DNA from: Paenibacillus montaniterrae
GTDB lineage: Bacteria > Bacillota > Bacilli > Paenibacillales > Paenibacillaceae
Assembly: GCF_018403185.1 (NCBI RefSeq)
Contig: NZ_BOSE01000007.1
Coordinates: 248,001 to 312,000 of the forward strand
Direction: 5' to 3'
Length of the DNA: 64,000 nt
The notes beneath the pieces were generated by a model. It had not been told where the DNA came from. It searched no databases and worked only from the letters and a program-made list of their open reading frames with translations. Every line of letters begins with the position of its first letter. Positions within the stretch are counted from its first letter, which is position 1. A program made the position numbers and the translations under genes. Shown piece by piece: positions 16,420 through 24,562 of this stretch.

Positions 16420-17232
16420 CTGAGTTAATTCAAGGGTTCTTTCCTCAATAAGCTTTTCTATTTTCAACGTGTTATGCTTTTCCTCGTCAGTTCCATGCCT
16501 AGACTGCAAACGGGTAATGTCCTTATAGGAAACACCTTCAACGTTCCCCCACTTCTTCCAAGGCACAACATCAAAAAGATAATGTTTAAAATATTTCCGA
16601 GGCTTGATTGATCCAGGGGCATAATTGTAAGTCCCCATGTTTACGGGGTCATCCACCATTTCTCCAGTACCAGCATTGTAAACGACCTCGAACCTGCCAT
16701 CTGCTGAAATGAATTTTACATTTAAGGCAGCGTTAATCCCTTCCACATTATAGCGATGGAATTTTGCGCTAAACAACTGCCATTTATGCTGGGCTGTCAA
16801 GGTTATCATTTCGTCCAGGCTGGATGGGGCACCGCTGTACTTGTTCAGTGTATTTCTAAAAAAATGTATTTCCTCCGTAAGCTCGCTTAGCCTTCTGACA
16901 TGCTGATCAAATGTCTCGAAATAGCGATTAAAGTTTTGATGATTGATGATTGCATCCGGATTACTTTCTAAATCCTCCATCATTTTGGCTAGAACCGTTT
17001 TAGCTGCAATTTTATTCGGCCCATCAATCGAATGCCACTTTTTATGCTTTAATTTTACTTGAGTATACAGCTCGTCAAGCCCGCTAAAATATTCATCAGA
17101 TAAAAACTCGGTATGATCCTCAGTCCAGCTATCAAACAGCTCTTGATTCCATACCGTTTTATATTCCAATCGAAATGTAACCAGCAAAATGATAACGATG
17201 CAAATATAAATGGCTGCCCTTTTCTTAGACAT
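16405..17232 (-). CDS. membrane-anchored protein with polymorphic-toxin-like C-terminal block
   Basis: A 275-residue protein with an N-terminal membrane helix (residues 6-22), a helical middle region, and a C-terminal domain from about residue 150. The segment RFEVVYNAGTGEMVDDPVNM, followed shortly by TYNYAP and FDVVPWKKWGN, resembles a block I recall at the C-terminal ends of Rhs/WapA-type polymorphic toxins. Here it is in a small stand-alone protein. This is inference from pattern; it could be an orphan toxin module, an immunity-type partner or unrelated. GGAGG lies before the ATG. The gene ends inside its own terminator. Confidence 0.7.
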   Translation of the reverse strand: MSKKRAAIYICIVIILLVTFRLEYKTVWNQELFDSWTEDHTEFLSDEYFSGLDELYTQVKLKHKKWHSIDGPNKIAAKTVLAKMMEDLESNPDAIINHQNFNRYFETFDQHVRRLSELTEEIHFFRNTLNKYSGAPSSLDEMITLTAQHKWQLFSAKFHRYNVEGINAALNVKFISADGRFEVVYNAGTGEMVDDPVNMGTYNYAPGSIKPRKYFKHYLFDVVPWKKWGNVEGVSYKDITRLQSRHGTDEEKHNTLKIEKLIEERTLELTQKTHL

Positions 17233-17343
17233 ATGTTCCTCCTTTCATGATGCGGGATCTGAAAGATAAGGGTAATGAATGCATCGGTACTGTTTTACCA
17301 TCATGTATATCCATTGATTGCCCAAAATGTTCTTCCGTATACA

Positions 17344-17389
17344 AAAAAGGAGGATTCAGAAGGTCAGTAAATACTGACAATTTGAATCC
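17344..17389 (-). terminator. terminator of the BltD-like gene
   Basis: GGATTC (17352-17357) pairs with GAATCC (17384-17389), with an inner TCAGTA/TACTGA stem. On the minus strand a CCTTTTTTG tail follows. Confidence 0.8.
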
Positions 17390-17404
17390 CCATCCAATCA
17401 TGTG

Positions 17405-17845
17405 TTAGTCCCACTGATAGCTAGCAAGCATTTCTCCCCATGGAGCAATTCCTTCCTCTTGAAAGCCAAGCTTAGCATACATTTTTTTTGCTTGTTCATT
17501 GTTAGGGTTATAACCAAGCCTTAATACGCTAGAACGGTCAGCACGTTTACTTATCTCATCAATAATTTGCAGCATGGCAAGATAACCGTAGCCTCGCCCT
17601 TGAAATTGAGCATCAATCATAAAGCGATAAATCCAGTAATTCCCATCATCCTGGTCTATGCCATACATGGCGAAACCGATCATATCGTTTTCCAAATAGA
17701 TAGCCTTAACCTCAAAACCATGTAAAAACTGCACTTCTGCAATTGAATATAAGTTCGAAGCAATATATTGCTCCTGTTCTTTTCTAGGTTTGAGCCGAAT
17801 GCAGGCTTCCCAATTACTTTGATCAATCTTTTCTAATTTAATCAT
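17405..17845 (-). CDS. GNAT acetyltransferase, spermine/spermidine (BltD)-like
   Basis: A 146-residue acetyltransferase resembling BltD/PaiA-type polyamine acetylases. It shows LENDMIGFAMYG, WIYRFMIDAQFQGRGYGYLA and NEQAKKMYAKLGFQEEG, with the same order and length as BltD. Such enzymes acetylate spermidine or spermine and sit beside drug-efflux genes in Bacillus, although no efflux pump is adjacent here. GGAGG lies before the ATG. Confidence 0.85.
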   Translation of the reverse strand: MIKLEKIDQSNWEACIRLKPRKEQEQYIASNLYSIAEVQFLHGFEVKAIYLENDMIGFAMYGIDQDDGNYWIYRFMIDAQFQGRGYGYLAMLQIIDEISKRADRSSVLRLGYNPNNEQAKKMYAKLGFQEEGIAPWGEMLASYQWD

Positions 17846-17969
17846 CTCGGGTCCTCCTCAATTTTGTAGAGAAATCCGATATGAAACCGAATTTTTCTAC
17901 GTTACTATCACCGACATATGCAGAAATTGGTTTGTTTTCATCCCACATCACTCCTTTCATTATATACTT

Positions 17970-18602
17970 TCAATAAAGCCGTTTCTCGTAGCTTTCCTGT
18001 AAGCCCTTCTCGATCACTTCTTCTGTAAATTCGGGCGAATTGACATGAGCAGCTACTATTTTCGGGATCGATGGTAAAGAATTTGCGTCTATCCAGGAGC
18101 TATGATCCCATAGCTTAGAACGCTTGAAGGCTTTGGCACAATGAATGAAGCACTCCTCAACCTCAACTCCGATTCCAAGAAGCGGCTTCTTATCCTTCAC
18201 TTTCATCTGCTCTAACATATGCTCATCCTTGATTACGCAGGCTTTTCCATTAATTCGCAATGTTTCTTCGAGGCCAGGAATAATAAATATGATCCCGATC
18301 CGTGGATTAGCCAATATATTGCGCAACGAGTCCATTCTGCGATTACCGGGTCTTTCTGGAATAACTAAATGCTTATTATCAATTACGAATACGAAGCCTG
18401 GCGCATCTCCGCGCGGCGACACATCACATAACCCTTGATCATCCGACGTAGAAATAAACAATAATGGCGACAGCAAAATAAAGTGACGGCAGTGCTGATC
18501 CAGATGATGTATCGTCTTATTTTTCACAACCTCGCTCGGATAGCCCAATATCGCTCTTAGCTCTTCTTCCGAGGACAAGCTGTTTGTAAAAGGATTATTC
18601 AT
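17970..18602 (-). CDS. pyridoxamine 5'-phosphate oxidase family flavoprotein
   Basis: A 210-residue PPOX-fold protein. Recognisable blocks are LFISTSDDQGLCDVSPRGDA, HLVIPERPGNRRMDSLRNI, ANPRIGIIFIIPG and LRINGKACVI, which match the FMN-dependent MSMEG_1061-type subfamily. These bind FMN and reduce or oxidise small molecules. No role can be assigned from context. The gene stands alone between a GNAT gene and a methyltransferase. Confidence 0.87.
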   Translation of the reverse strand: MNNPFTNSLSSEEELRAILGYPSEVVKNKTIHHLDQHCRHFILLSPLLFISTSDDQGLCDVSPRGDAPGFVFVIDNKHLVIPERPGNRRMDSLRNILANPRIGIIFIIPGLEETLRINGKACVIKDEHMLEQMKVKDKKPLLGIGVEVEECFIHCAKAFKRSKLWDHSSWIDANSLPSIPKIVAAHVNSPEFTEEVIEKGLQESYEKRLY

Positions 18603-18632
18603 TACGATCCCTCGATTCTAATCTAATATGCT

Positions 18633-19385
18633 TCAGCTTGTTGCTTCAAAGGTGATCATTTGATTCGCATTTACTACCTTCTGCCCAAATGTATAATCGG
18701 CAGATTGACTAATTTGATGAAAGCCTGCTTTTTCAAGCAATAGTTCAAACTCTTGAAGCCCGTACCAGCTAACTGCAAATCTTTGAAGCTCAGACTGAAG
18801 CAGCGCTCCATCCTTCCACTTTTCATATTTCAGCAGAGAAACTGTTTTTTGCTCAATTAGATTAACCTCTATTCGTCTGTCCTCCAGAACAAGAACCTCT
18901 TGTTGTGGAGTTTCCAACGTTCGGGTAGAGATCGCATTGGCATTGAAGTCAGTTGGAAGAAAAAGATCGAGGATCAATTTACCGCCTGGAACCAAATGCT
19001 TGTTAAATTGCTTTAACGCTGCAACTGCCTTCTCCCGCTCCTCAATTAATTGAAACGATCCTCCGGGTATAATAATGGCTTCATATCGGGCATCCAGCGA
19101 GAAGCTGTGCATCTCACCTTCGATAAGCAGTGGATTGAGCTTTAATTGTTCACATCTTTTTCTGCATGCTTCAAGCATTGCGCAGGAATTATCGATCCCA
19201 TCAATTTGAACGCCAGCCTGCAGTAACGGGATTAATACTCGCCCAGAACCGCAGCCAACTTCAAGCACCTTGCCTTTCACATTGGAAAGCCTATCTAAAT
19301 AATAATCGACATCGCCAGTTGAATAGCCAAGCGGCTTGCTTAGATCATAGAACTCTGTACAGAGCTCTCCGTAATGACTGTACAT
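18633..19385 (-). CDS. class I SAM-dependent methyltransferase
   Basis: A 250-residue methyltransferase. The S-adenosylmethionine site is VLEVGCGSGRVLIPLLQAGV, followed by GIDNSCAMLEACRKRC and the acidic strand in EAIIIPGGSFQLIEE. The C-terminal half carries LVPGGKLILDLFLP. AGGAGTG lies before the ATG at 19385. The acceptor is unknown. The gene begins 25 bases after the caspase-like protein gene ends, so the two may be co-expressed. Confidence 0.9.
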   Translation of the reverse strand: MYSHYGELCTEFYDLSKPLGYSTGDVDYYLDRLSNVKGKVLEVGCGSGRVLIPLLQAGVQIDGIDNSCAMLEACRKRCEQLKLNPLLIEGEMHSFSLDARYEAIIIPGGSFQLIEEREKAVAALKQFNKHLVPGGKLILDLFLPTDFNANAISTRTLETPQQEVLVLEDRRIEVNLIEQKTVSLLKYEKWKDGALLQSELQRFAVSWYGLQEFELLLEKAGFHQISQSADYTFGQKVVNANQMITFEATS

Positions 19386-19410
19386 ATATTCACTCCTGTA
19401 AGAGGCCTTT

Positions 19411-19959
19411 TTACTCAAACAATCGATACATCTGCATTTCCTCATCCATCGCCTGAGCGAGCGCAAAGGCTTCCTGTATATTCTTCTTATTTTGAATCAT
19501 CTCATAGCATAATCGTATAGCAAACATAAGCGCTGCATTGCCGTCTGGATAATCGTCCGGTCCAATAAATGACTTGCAGCCAGCAGCAAAAAATGCGCTA
19601 GCCATCTCTTCTGTGCCCAGCGTACATCCGTTGGCAATTACCGTCTTCCCTTTGAGCGCTGCAAATCGTCTAATTTCCTCTGGTCCAAAATCACCGCGCG
19701 GCTCTTCAGCCTCGTAGACCTCTTCCCCTAGCTCGGGCATAATAAACTTCCCGTCTTCACCATGAAAAGATAGCAGAAGCAAATCTGTATTCGGATATAG
19801 ATCATCACCGGACAGCACAGCTATAAAATCATTAGGTCTGCCTACCCAATACGTAAACACTCTTGCTCCAAAATACTCTAGCGTGGAGCGAATCGCTTGC
19901 ACTTCCATGTCACAATTTGGGCCGCATACAACGGCTACATTCATTTCAGGCTTACTCAT
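19411..19959 (-). CDS. small protein with caspase/CHAT-like His-Cys layout
   Basis: A 182-residue protein. A hydrophobic strand runs into LLLLSFHGEDGKF with His66-Gly67. A second strand runs into KTVIANGCTLGTEEMASAFF with Cys112, then AAGCKSFIGPDDY. This strand-HG / strand-C spacing followed by a helix and a second strand is the layout of clan CD peptidases such as CHAT and caspases. It also contains an acidic insert (EEVYEAEEPRGDFGPEEI). I cannot exclude a non-catalytic Rossmann-like fold. GGAGG lies before the ATG. It lies between a GNAT gene and a methyltransferase. Confidence 0.75.
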   Translation of the reverse strand: MSKPEMNVAVVCGPNCDMEVQAIRSTLEYFGARVFTYWVGRPNDFIAVLSGDDLYPNTDLLLLSFHGEDGKFIMPELGEEVYEAEEPRGDFGPEEIRRFAALKGKTVIANGCTLGTEEMASAFFAAGCKSFIGPDDYPDGNAALMFAIRLCYEMIQNKKNIQEAFALAQAMDEEMQMYRLFE

Positions 19960-19975
19960 GTTTTCCTCCAGTTTG

Positions 19976-20509
19976 TTATGTTAAATATTCGTGCTTCAAG
20001 ATTGAATATTGATAGGAATCATGCCACTTTCCTTTGTGCCACATATGCTCCCGCAAATGGCCTTCATACTTCATTCCGATTTTTTGCATGACTCGTCCAG
20101 AGCCGATGTTAGCAGGTCGACAAGTCGCATAGATACGATGCAAATCGAGCGTATGAAAACCGAAATCGAGTAATGCAGCGGCAGCTTCTGTAGCAAAGCC
20201 TTGTCCCCACGCATTTTTGTGAAAGCAGTAGCCAATTTCGCCTTGTCCTGGCTGAACAATATGAATCCCGCAGCCGCCAATAAGCGTATTAGCTTGCTTA
20301 TGAATAACCGCCAATTCAAAGCTTTTACGTGGATACTCTTGCTGCATGCTGAGAGTCATGCTAATAAATGCTTCTGTTTCCTCTATTGAATTTGGCCCCC
20401 ATATCATATATGTTGCTACGACAGGATCTGAGGCATATGCATGCACCTGCTCCAAGTCCTGCTGTACAAATTCTCTGATCAAAAGCCTGTTCGTCTCAAT
20501 TTGCATCAT
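19976..20509 (-). CDS. GNAT acetyltransferase, RimJ/RimL type
   Basis: A 177-residue acetyltransferase of the ribosomal-protein-alanine type: ETNRLLIREFVQQDLEQVHA at the start, GYCFHKNAWGQGFATEAAAA as acetyl-CoA loop, LHRIYATCRPANIGSGRVMQ and KIGMKYEGHLREH. The start at 20509 has a GGAAGG site; adjacent ATG and GTG codons are possible. It probably acetylates a protein N-terminus or an antibiotic. Confidence 0.9.
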   Translation of the reverse strand: MMQIETNRLLIREFVQQDLEQVHAYASDPVVATYMIWGPNSIEETEAFISMTLSMQQEYPRKSFELAVIHKQANTLIGGCGIHIVQPGQGEIGYCFHKNAWGQGFATEAAAALLDFGFHTLDLHRIYATCRPANIGSGRVMQKIGMKYEGHLREHMWHKGKWHDSYQYSILKHEYLT

Positions 20510-20526
20510 GATCACCTTCCTTCTTT

Positions 20527-20559
20527 TCTAGAGCGTGTCGTTCTCAGACACGTCCTAGA
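20527..20559. repeat. inverted repeat at the end of the VOC gene
   Basis: TCTAG..CGTGTC pairs with GACACG..CTAGA around a 7-base loop. It begins at the stop codon of the VOC gene on its right. The T-run is weak on both strands, so it may be a poor terminator or a protein-binding dyad. Confidence 0.5.
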
Positions 20560-20950
20560 AAATGAGCTCGCAATCTTTATGCTCCCAGATATCAAACAAA
20601 TTGCCATCGGGGTCCTCTAATACGAAAAATTTTCCGTATTGGCCTTCATCACTAATGCTTCCAACCTTCACATTTTCCGATTGCAGGTAGGCATGCAGCG
20701 CTTCAATATTATCTGTAAAAAAGGTAATTACCCATCTTTTCTTATTATTTATTTCAAATACTGCTCTTGTTTCGTTATCGCTTTGGATCAGATCAAGGAT
20801 TGGTCGATCGCCTCTAAACAAGCTTAAATAACCCGGTCTCGGATGCCTTACATTAAATCCGAAATGCTTTATAAACCATGCTGCTGATTTTTCGACATCA
20901 GCAACAGGAATTACATTATAGGCTATACCCAATATTTTTCCATTTTCCAT
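20555..20950 (-). CDS. VOC / glyoxalase family protein
   Basis: A 131-residue single VOC module: AYNVIPVADVEKSAAWFIKH at the start, a middle RPILDLIQSD strand, and the closing FFVLEDPDGNLFDIWEH with the typical D-P-D-G-N-x-F. The metal ligands would be in these strands. GGAGG precedes the ATG. The substrate is unknown. Confidence 0.88.
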   Translation of the reverse strand: MENGKILGIAYNVIPVADVEKSAAWFIKHFGFNVRHPRPGYLSLFRGDRPILDLIQSDNETRAVFEINNKKRWVITFFTDNIEALHAYLQSENVKVGSISDEGQYGKFFVLEDPDGNLFDIWEHKDCELIF

Positions 20951-21010
20951 AAATATGCACCTCCGGAATAATTAAAACAACCTTGGCAACAATGATAGAT
21001 GGTGATCATA

Positions 21011-21421
21011 ATGAGAAAAAAGCTAATAATAATAATCGCATTAGGTACAATACTGTTTTTCCAAGCAGCTTCACAATCAGCACAAGCTGCTCAAAACGAC
21101 GAAAAAATTGAACTGTTAGAGCAGGCGCTAATCCAGCAGCTGCACCCGGTAATCTATCAATCGCTTCAAAATCTATATCATGAAACATATCCTCAATTTG
21201 TCGATATCAAAATCGTTCATATTGAATCCTATGTAACAGGTACAAGCTCTTCGGTTAGCGAACAGGATCGCAAAGCATCGGCAGCGGGAGGGGCTAAAGT
21301 TTTTAGCCTAATTGTTCAAGTAACCGCAATACATCATCATGAACTGGTACAAATTTTTATGAACAATGAAGCTGGCGGCTCTACGTATACAGTGACAAAA
21401 GTGAAAACGAGCAAGTATTAA
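21011..21421 (+). CDS. DUF3888 secreted protein
   Basis: A 136-residue protein, one of only two clear plus-strand genes. It has a signal peptide (residues 1-24, ending AQAAQ) and a mature domain resembling DUF3888: LLEQALIQQLHPVIYQSLQN, then FVDIKIVHIES and VFSLIVQVTAIHH. The start at 21011 has AGATGGTGATC upstream; an ATG four codons earlier has no site. It converges with the small membrane gene at 21425, leaving 3 bases between their ends. Function unknown; some relatives are sporulation or cell-surface associated. Confidence 0.8.
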   Translation: MRKKLIIIIALGTILFFQAASQSAQAAQNDEKIELLEQALIQQLHPVIYQSLQNLYHETYPQFVDIKIVHIESYVTGTSSSVSEQDRKASAAGGAKVFSLIVQVTAIHHHELVQIFMNNEAGGSTYTVTKVKTSKY

Positions 21422-21424
21422 GCT

Positions 21425-21598
21425 TTAAGCGTTAAACCCTTTTTGAAACCCTTCAATAAAATCAGGCAAGCCTAATACCACCGTTGCAATAAGCGCGCCA
21501 ATTCCAATGCCCAGCCATAGCTTTCTTTTCTTTTTATTGCCTATAAGAATCGAAATTGCGGCAAACACGATTACGAGAATTTCAACTATATATGTCAC
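21425..21598 (-). CDS. small two-helix membrane protein
   Basis: A 57-residue protein started by GTG at 21598, chosen because AAGGAGG lies 7 bases upstream. Two hydrophobic helices flank a KKKRK turn, and it ends in LPDFIEGFQKGFNA. It follows the DUF4180 gene and probably shares its message. No family recognised. Confidence 0.65.
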   Translation of the reverse strand: MTYIVEILVIVFAAISILIGNKKKRKLWLGIGIGALIATVVLGLPDFIEGFQKGFNA

Positions 21599-21622
21599 CT
21601 TGTGACCTCCTTCAACCTTCAA

Positions 21623-21991
21623 CTATCTAATGGAGCTTAGCTTTTCAATAGCCTGCTCTTCACTTTCCAAAAAGAAAAAGTTTTTACCGCTGTTGCTTTC
21701 GTAAATATAATCCTTTAGGCTTTTACTCGTATAAGCTGAGAAATCGCCGACGATTGCCATTTTGATTTGGTAGTTGATAAATTTTTGCGTAATCTCTCCC
21801 AATATTTTTGTTTTCAGGTCAAAAAAGTCCTCGATAATAGCCGATTTATTGATAATGATGCGATTGCAGCCAGTTTCATAGCTTACAGTAGCGATCAGAT
21901 CGAGCGCTGACTGCACATCTGTTATAAGCAGTTCACTGCTGCTTACAAGGGCAAGCTCTACGTCATTTCTGTTGATTGTCGTAATATTCAT
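21623..21991 (-). CDS. DUF4180 family protein
   Basis: A 122-residue alpha/beta protein matching DUF4180 from memory: LLITDVQSALDLIATVSYET, then IIINKSAIIEDFFDLKT, FINYQIKMAIVGDFS and KSLKDYIYESNSG. The family is short, cytosolic and of unknown function. AAGGAAGG precedes the ATG. Confidence 0.8.
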   Translation of the reverse strand: MNITTINRNDVELALVSSSELLITDVQSALDLIATVSYETGCNRIIINKSAIIEDFFDLKTKILGEITQKFINYQIKMAIVGDFSAYTSKSLKDYIYESNSGKNFFFLESEEQAIEKLSSIR

Positions 21992-22014
21992 TTCGAAAAC
22001 CTTCCTTCGTTACT

Positions 22015-22269
22015 TTATAAATGCCGAGCGTAATGATAAACCATATTGCCAAACGTCTTAATATCTGCAAGATAATCGTATCCTGCAGGATTAGGTTTCG
22101 TCTGATTATACATTCTCGCTGCTACAACATTAAGCTCCGGGATAACTAGACAAGCACATCCAGTTATGCCTAATGACTGATAGGAGCCTATAGGGAGTTT
22201 ATCGCCTAATTCTGTCAATGAACGGGGCTCCTTTATGAATAATACAGGTTGCTGCTGCTGTAGCAGCAA
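22015..22269 (-). pseudogene. remnant of a serine hydrolase (beta-lactamase family)
   Basis: About 84 codons resembling the C-terminal end of class C beta-lactamase-fold serine hydrolases: a GCACLVIPELNVVAARMYNQ strand followed by a helix (YDYLADIKTFGNMVYH). The catalytic SxxK and YxN regions are absent, and there is no start codon with a ribosome site. It is probably what remains after deletion of the 5' portion. The amj gene lies just upstream. Confidence 0.6.
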
Positions 22270-22361
22270 TGAGCCTTTTTACACTTAATACATAATCGTT
22301 AAGCTCATGAAAGACAATAGTTTCAACTTTCTCAAGGTTCAGCAACGACTGTTACTCCTTC

Positions 22362-23153
22362 TCACATAAATTTAATAACGGTTGCAATTAACATTGAGGC
22401 AGGCAGCAACAATGCCTGTGCCAGCAACGTACCGAGCAAGCGGGACAGCATGAGCACGTTGTATATTTTTCCAAGCTGATCGCGGTATATTTCATTATTC
22501 ATTGCTTTGTCGGTAATCAGGCCGATTTGCGGGTCAATAAAGATCGTTAATAATATTGTCGCGATTCCGTTTATTAGACCGGATGATTGCGAGGCCGTCA
22601 ATCTTAATTCTGGCACCAGATACGCTGCGTACAGCGAAGAAAGTACACCTACTGTATAAATGGCGGTAACCAAAATATTTAACACAATAAATCTTTTGGA
22701 TATTCCCAAATATCTATACTGGGACAAATTAAACGTAGGCTTTTTGACATAATATTTTGTATTCTTGAGCTGGGCAATTGTTACACTTGAAATAAGCTTT
22801 GGCAATGAGCCTGCAAGCTCCAGCCTTGAAATGACTCTGCCCCAAATGTTGACGAAGGTTGGAAACAGCAAAATAGCCAGCAATGTACCAATCGTTGCTG
22901 ATAAAAGTAGCACCCTAAAATTGCCCAGCACATTAAAGGACGAATCAGCAATGCCGTAGTCGACGATGTTGCCTGTAAGCGGCGCTTGTATCAAATTTGC
23001 CGTTCTTGAAATAAGCACGACAATTCCTGTTAACGATAAAGCAACCGCAATCTTGTTTATTTTCACCCCGGCATATCTCAGTGAGTAAGATAATGTTTCA
23101 GATGTATGTATAATCATGGTGAGCACAAAAATAACGATAAAATAGTTCAGCAT
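22362..23153 (-). CDS. amj: lipid II flippase Amj
   Basis: A 263-residue, mostly hydrophobic protein with about six membrane helices. The N-terminal half (IIHTSETLSYSLRYAGVKIN, VLISRTANLIQAPLTGNIVD, then AGSLPKLIS) matches the Amj (YdaH) family, which provides an alternative lipid II flippase to MurJ in Bacillus subtilis. GGAGAAAATC before the ATG at 23153 sets the start. In B. subtilis amj is induced through SigM when MurJ is blocked; I cannot identify a SigM site here with confidence. Confidence 0.88.
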   Translation of the reverse strand: MLNYFIVIFVLTMIIHTSETLSYSLRYAGVKINKIAVALSLTGIVVLISRTANLIQAPLTGNIVDYGIADSSFNVLGNFRVLLLSATIGTLLAILLFPTFVNIWGRVISRLELAGSLPKLISSVTIAQLKNTKYYVKKPTFNLSQYRYLGISKRFIVLNILVTAIYTVGVLSSLYAAYLVPELRLTASQSSGLINGIATILLTIFIDPQIGLITDKAMNNEIYRDQLGKIYNVLMLSRLLGTLLAQALLLPASMLIATVIKFM

Positions 23154-23239
23154 GTAGATTTTCTCCATTGGATGGCATTGTATTTACAGTTGCCTTGCTT
23201 GTTAGATACTAAGTATTTTAACATGGATTACCAATTGTT

Positions 23240-23827
23240 TCATTCAGACAAATTCCCTTTTTGCACTGAGCTTTCAATAATAAGCTGCGCGTAATCCCAT
23301 AATGCCTTCGAGCCTTCTGCAATTTCTTTATTACGATTCATTACTTGGCCTTTGCTTATATTATATTTTTTCCAGGTATCACCTTGATTTAAATGGTTAT
23401 GAATTAACGGCTGCAGTCGATCTAAGGAGGCAGCAAATTTGGCCTCATTCGTCTCCTTCTTCTCAAATTCCAACCACAGCTCTAAAAACTGTTGTTCAAG
23501 CTCTGAAGGCAGCATGCCAAACAATCTTTTGGCTGCTTGTATTTCTCGTTCGAATTTGTCACTTTGACCATTGGTATCATAGGCGAAGGTATCGCCTGCA
23601 TCAATCTCCACTAAATCATGAATCAACAGCATTTTTATAACTTTGAACAAGTCAACGGGTTCATTCGCATGTTTGTGCAGCACCACTGCCATCATCGCAA
23701 GATGCCAAGAATGTTCAGCATCATTTTCCAGTCTGGAATCGTGGATTATTCTGGTCTTTCTATTAATTGTTTTGAGCTTGTCTATCTCAATCAAGAACGC
23801 AATTTCTTTCTCAAGCATATTTTCCAT
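23240..23827 (-). CDS. HD-domain phosphohydrolase, 5'-deoxynucleotidase-like
   Basis: A 195-residue HD protein of the HDDC2/YfbR type: LENDAEHSWHLAMMA supplies the first His, LLIHDLVEIDAGD the HD pair, and FAASLDRLQPLIHN the later Asp. These residues bind a divalent metal, and the family hydrolyses nucleotides such as dNMPs. GGAGGG precedes the ATG. Confidence 0.9.
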   Translation of the reverse strand: MENMLEKEIAFLIEIDKLKTINRKTRIIHDSRLENDAEHSWHLAMMAVVLHKHANEPVDLFKVIKMLLIHDLVEIDAGDTFAYDTNGQSDKFEREIQAAKRLFGMLPSELEQQFLELWLEFEKKETNEAKFAASLDRLQPLIHNHLNQGDTWKKYNISKGQVMNRNKEIAEGSKALWDYAQLIIESSVQKGNLSE

Positions 23828-23930
23828 CTAATCGCCCTCCGCTTCTTTAGTGCATATTCTTTAATTCTCGGCAGTCGGGTCAAAAACCTTTTGGATTTTA
23901 CACTTCAATTCCAGCTTTGGAAAAAATAAA

Positions 23931-23980
23931 TGGCATATGAGAGAAAACACGTACGATTTACGTGCTTCTCTCATATGCCA
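23931..23980 (-). terminator. terminator of the small multidrug export gene
   Basis: A perfect 15-bp inverted repeat (23931-23945 with 23966-23980), with an ACGT pairing inside. On the minus strand it is followed by ATTTATTTTTTCC. Confidence 0.88.
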
Positions 23981-24002
23981 AAATTATGCTTAGTGCCAGC
24001 TA

Positions 24003-24497
24003 CTACCGGTTAATCAAATCGACGCCAAGCGCAACAAGAACTCCCGTTCCAAGCGCCCATACGATGATGCTGATCGTTTGCCATAGCAGTACATAGCGCT
24101 TGCTCGCGCCAGACAAGATGGAAATAAAAGCGCCAATGTGGTTGCCTATAAGCAGAGGTCCGATGAAGGCAACTCCTGGTACGCCATATTTATTGAATAG
24201 ATCGCTGGCCCGCTGCATTCGCTTGCTCGATGCCCCGCTGTTATGCTTGGCCGCGCGGCGTCGCTGCAGCCACTTCTGTCCTCTTTCGCTTACCAGTACT
24301 ACAAGAGCCACTGATAACCAATTCCCTATGATCGCTACGGCAATTGTCATCCAAAATGGCAAGCCGACTGCAATCCCGATCGGTACTGCGATATACGCTT
24401 CCAAAAACGGAATAACTGAAATAAGCCATATCCCTGCAAACTGCAATATAGGGGGAGCATCCTTAATTTGCTCTAAAATATTCGTAATGAAATCCAT
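24003..24497 (-). CDS. small multi-drug export protein family (COG2426)
   Basis: A 164-residue membrane protein with about four helices. The family pattern is visible in AGIWLISVIPFLEAYIAVPI, IAVAIIGNWLSVALVVLVSE and YGVPGVAFIGPLLIGNHIGA. The family is annotated as small multidrug export, but its true substrate is not well defined. AGGAGG lies before the ATG at 24497. A conserved structured element (24563-24645) occupies the leader about 65 bases upstream, implying RNA-level control. Confidence 0.85.
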   Translation of the reverse strand: MDFITNILEQIKDAPPILQFAGIWLISVIPFLEAYIAVPIGIAVGLPFWMTIAVAIIGNWLSVALVVLVSERGQKWLQRRRAAKHNSGASSKRMQRASDLFNKYGVPGVAFIGPLLIGNHIGAFISILSGASKRYVLLWQTISIIVWALGTGVLVALGVDLINR

Positions 24498-24562
24498 TGC
24501 GACGTGCCTCCTGGTTACATCAATTTTCAATCATCCACCGTGATTGCTTATGTAAACCATCT

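Noticed and set aside
20527..20559. Inverted repeat considered as a transposon end
   Set aside because: No partner repeat or transposase nearby, and its position at a stop codon fits a weak terminator better.
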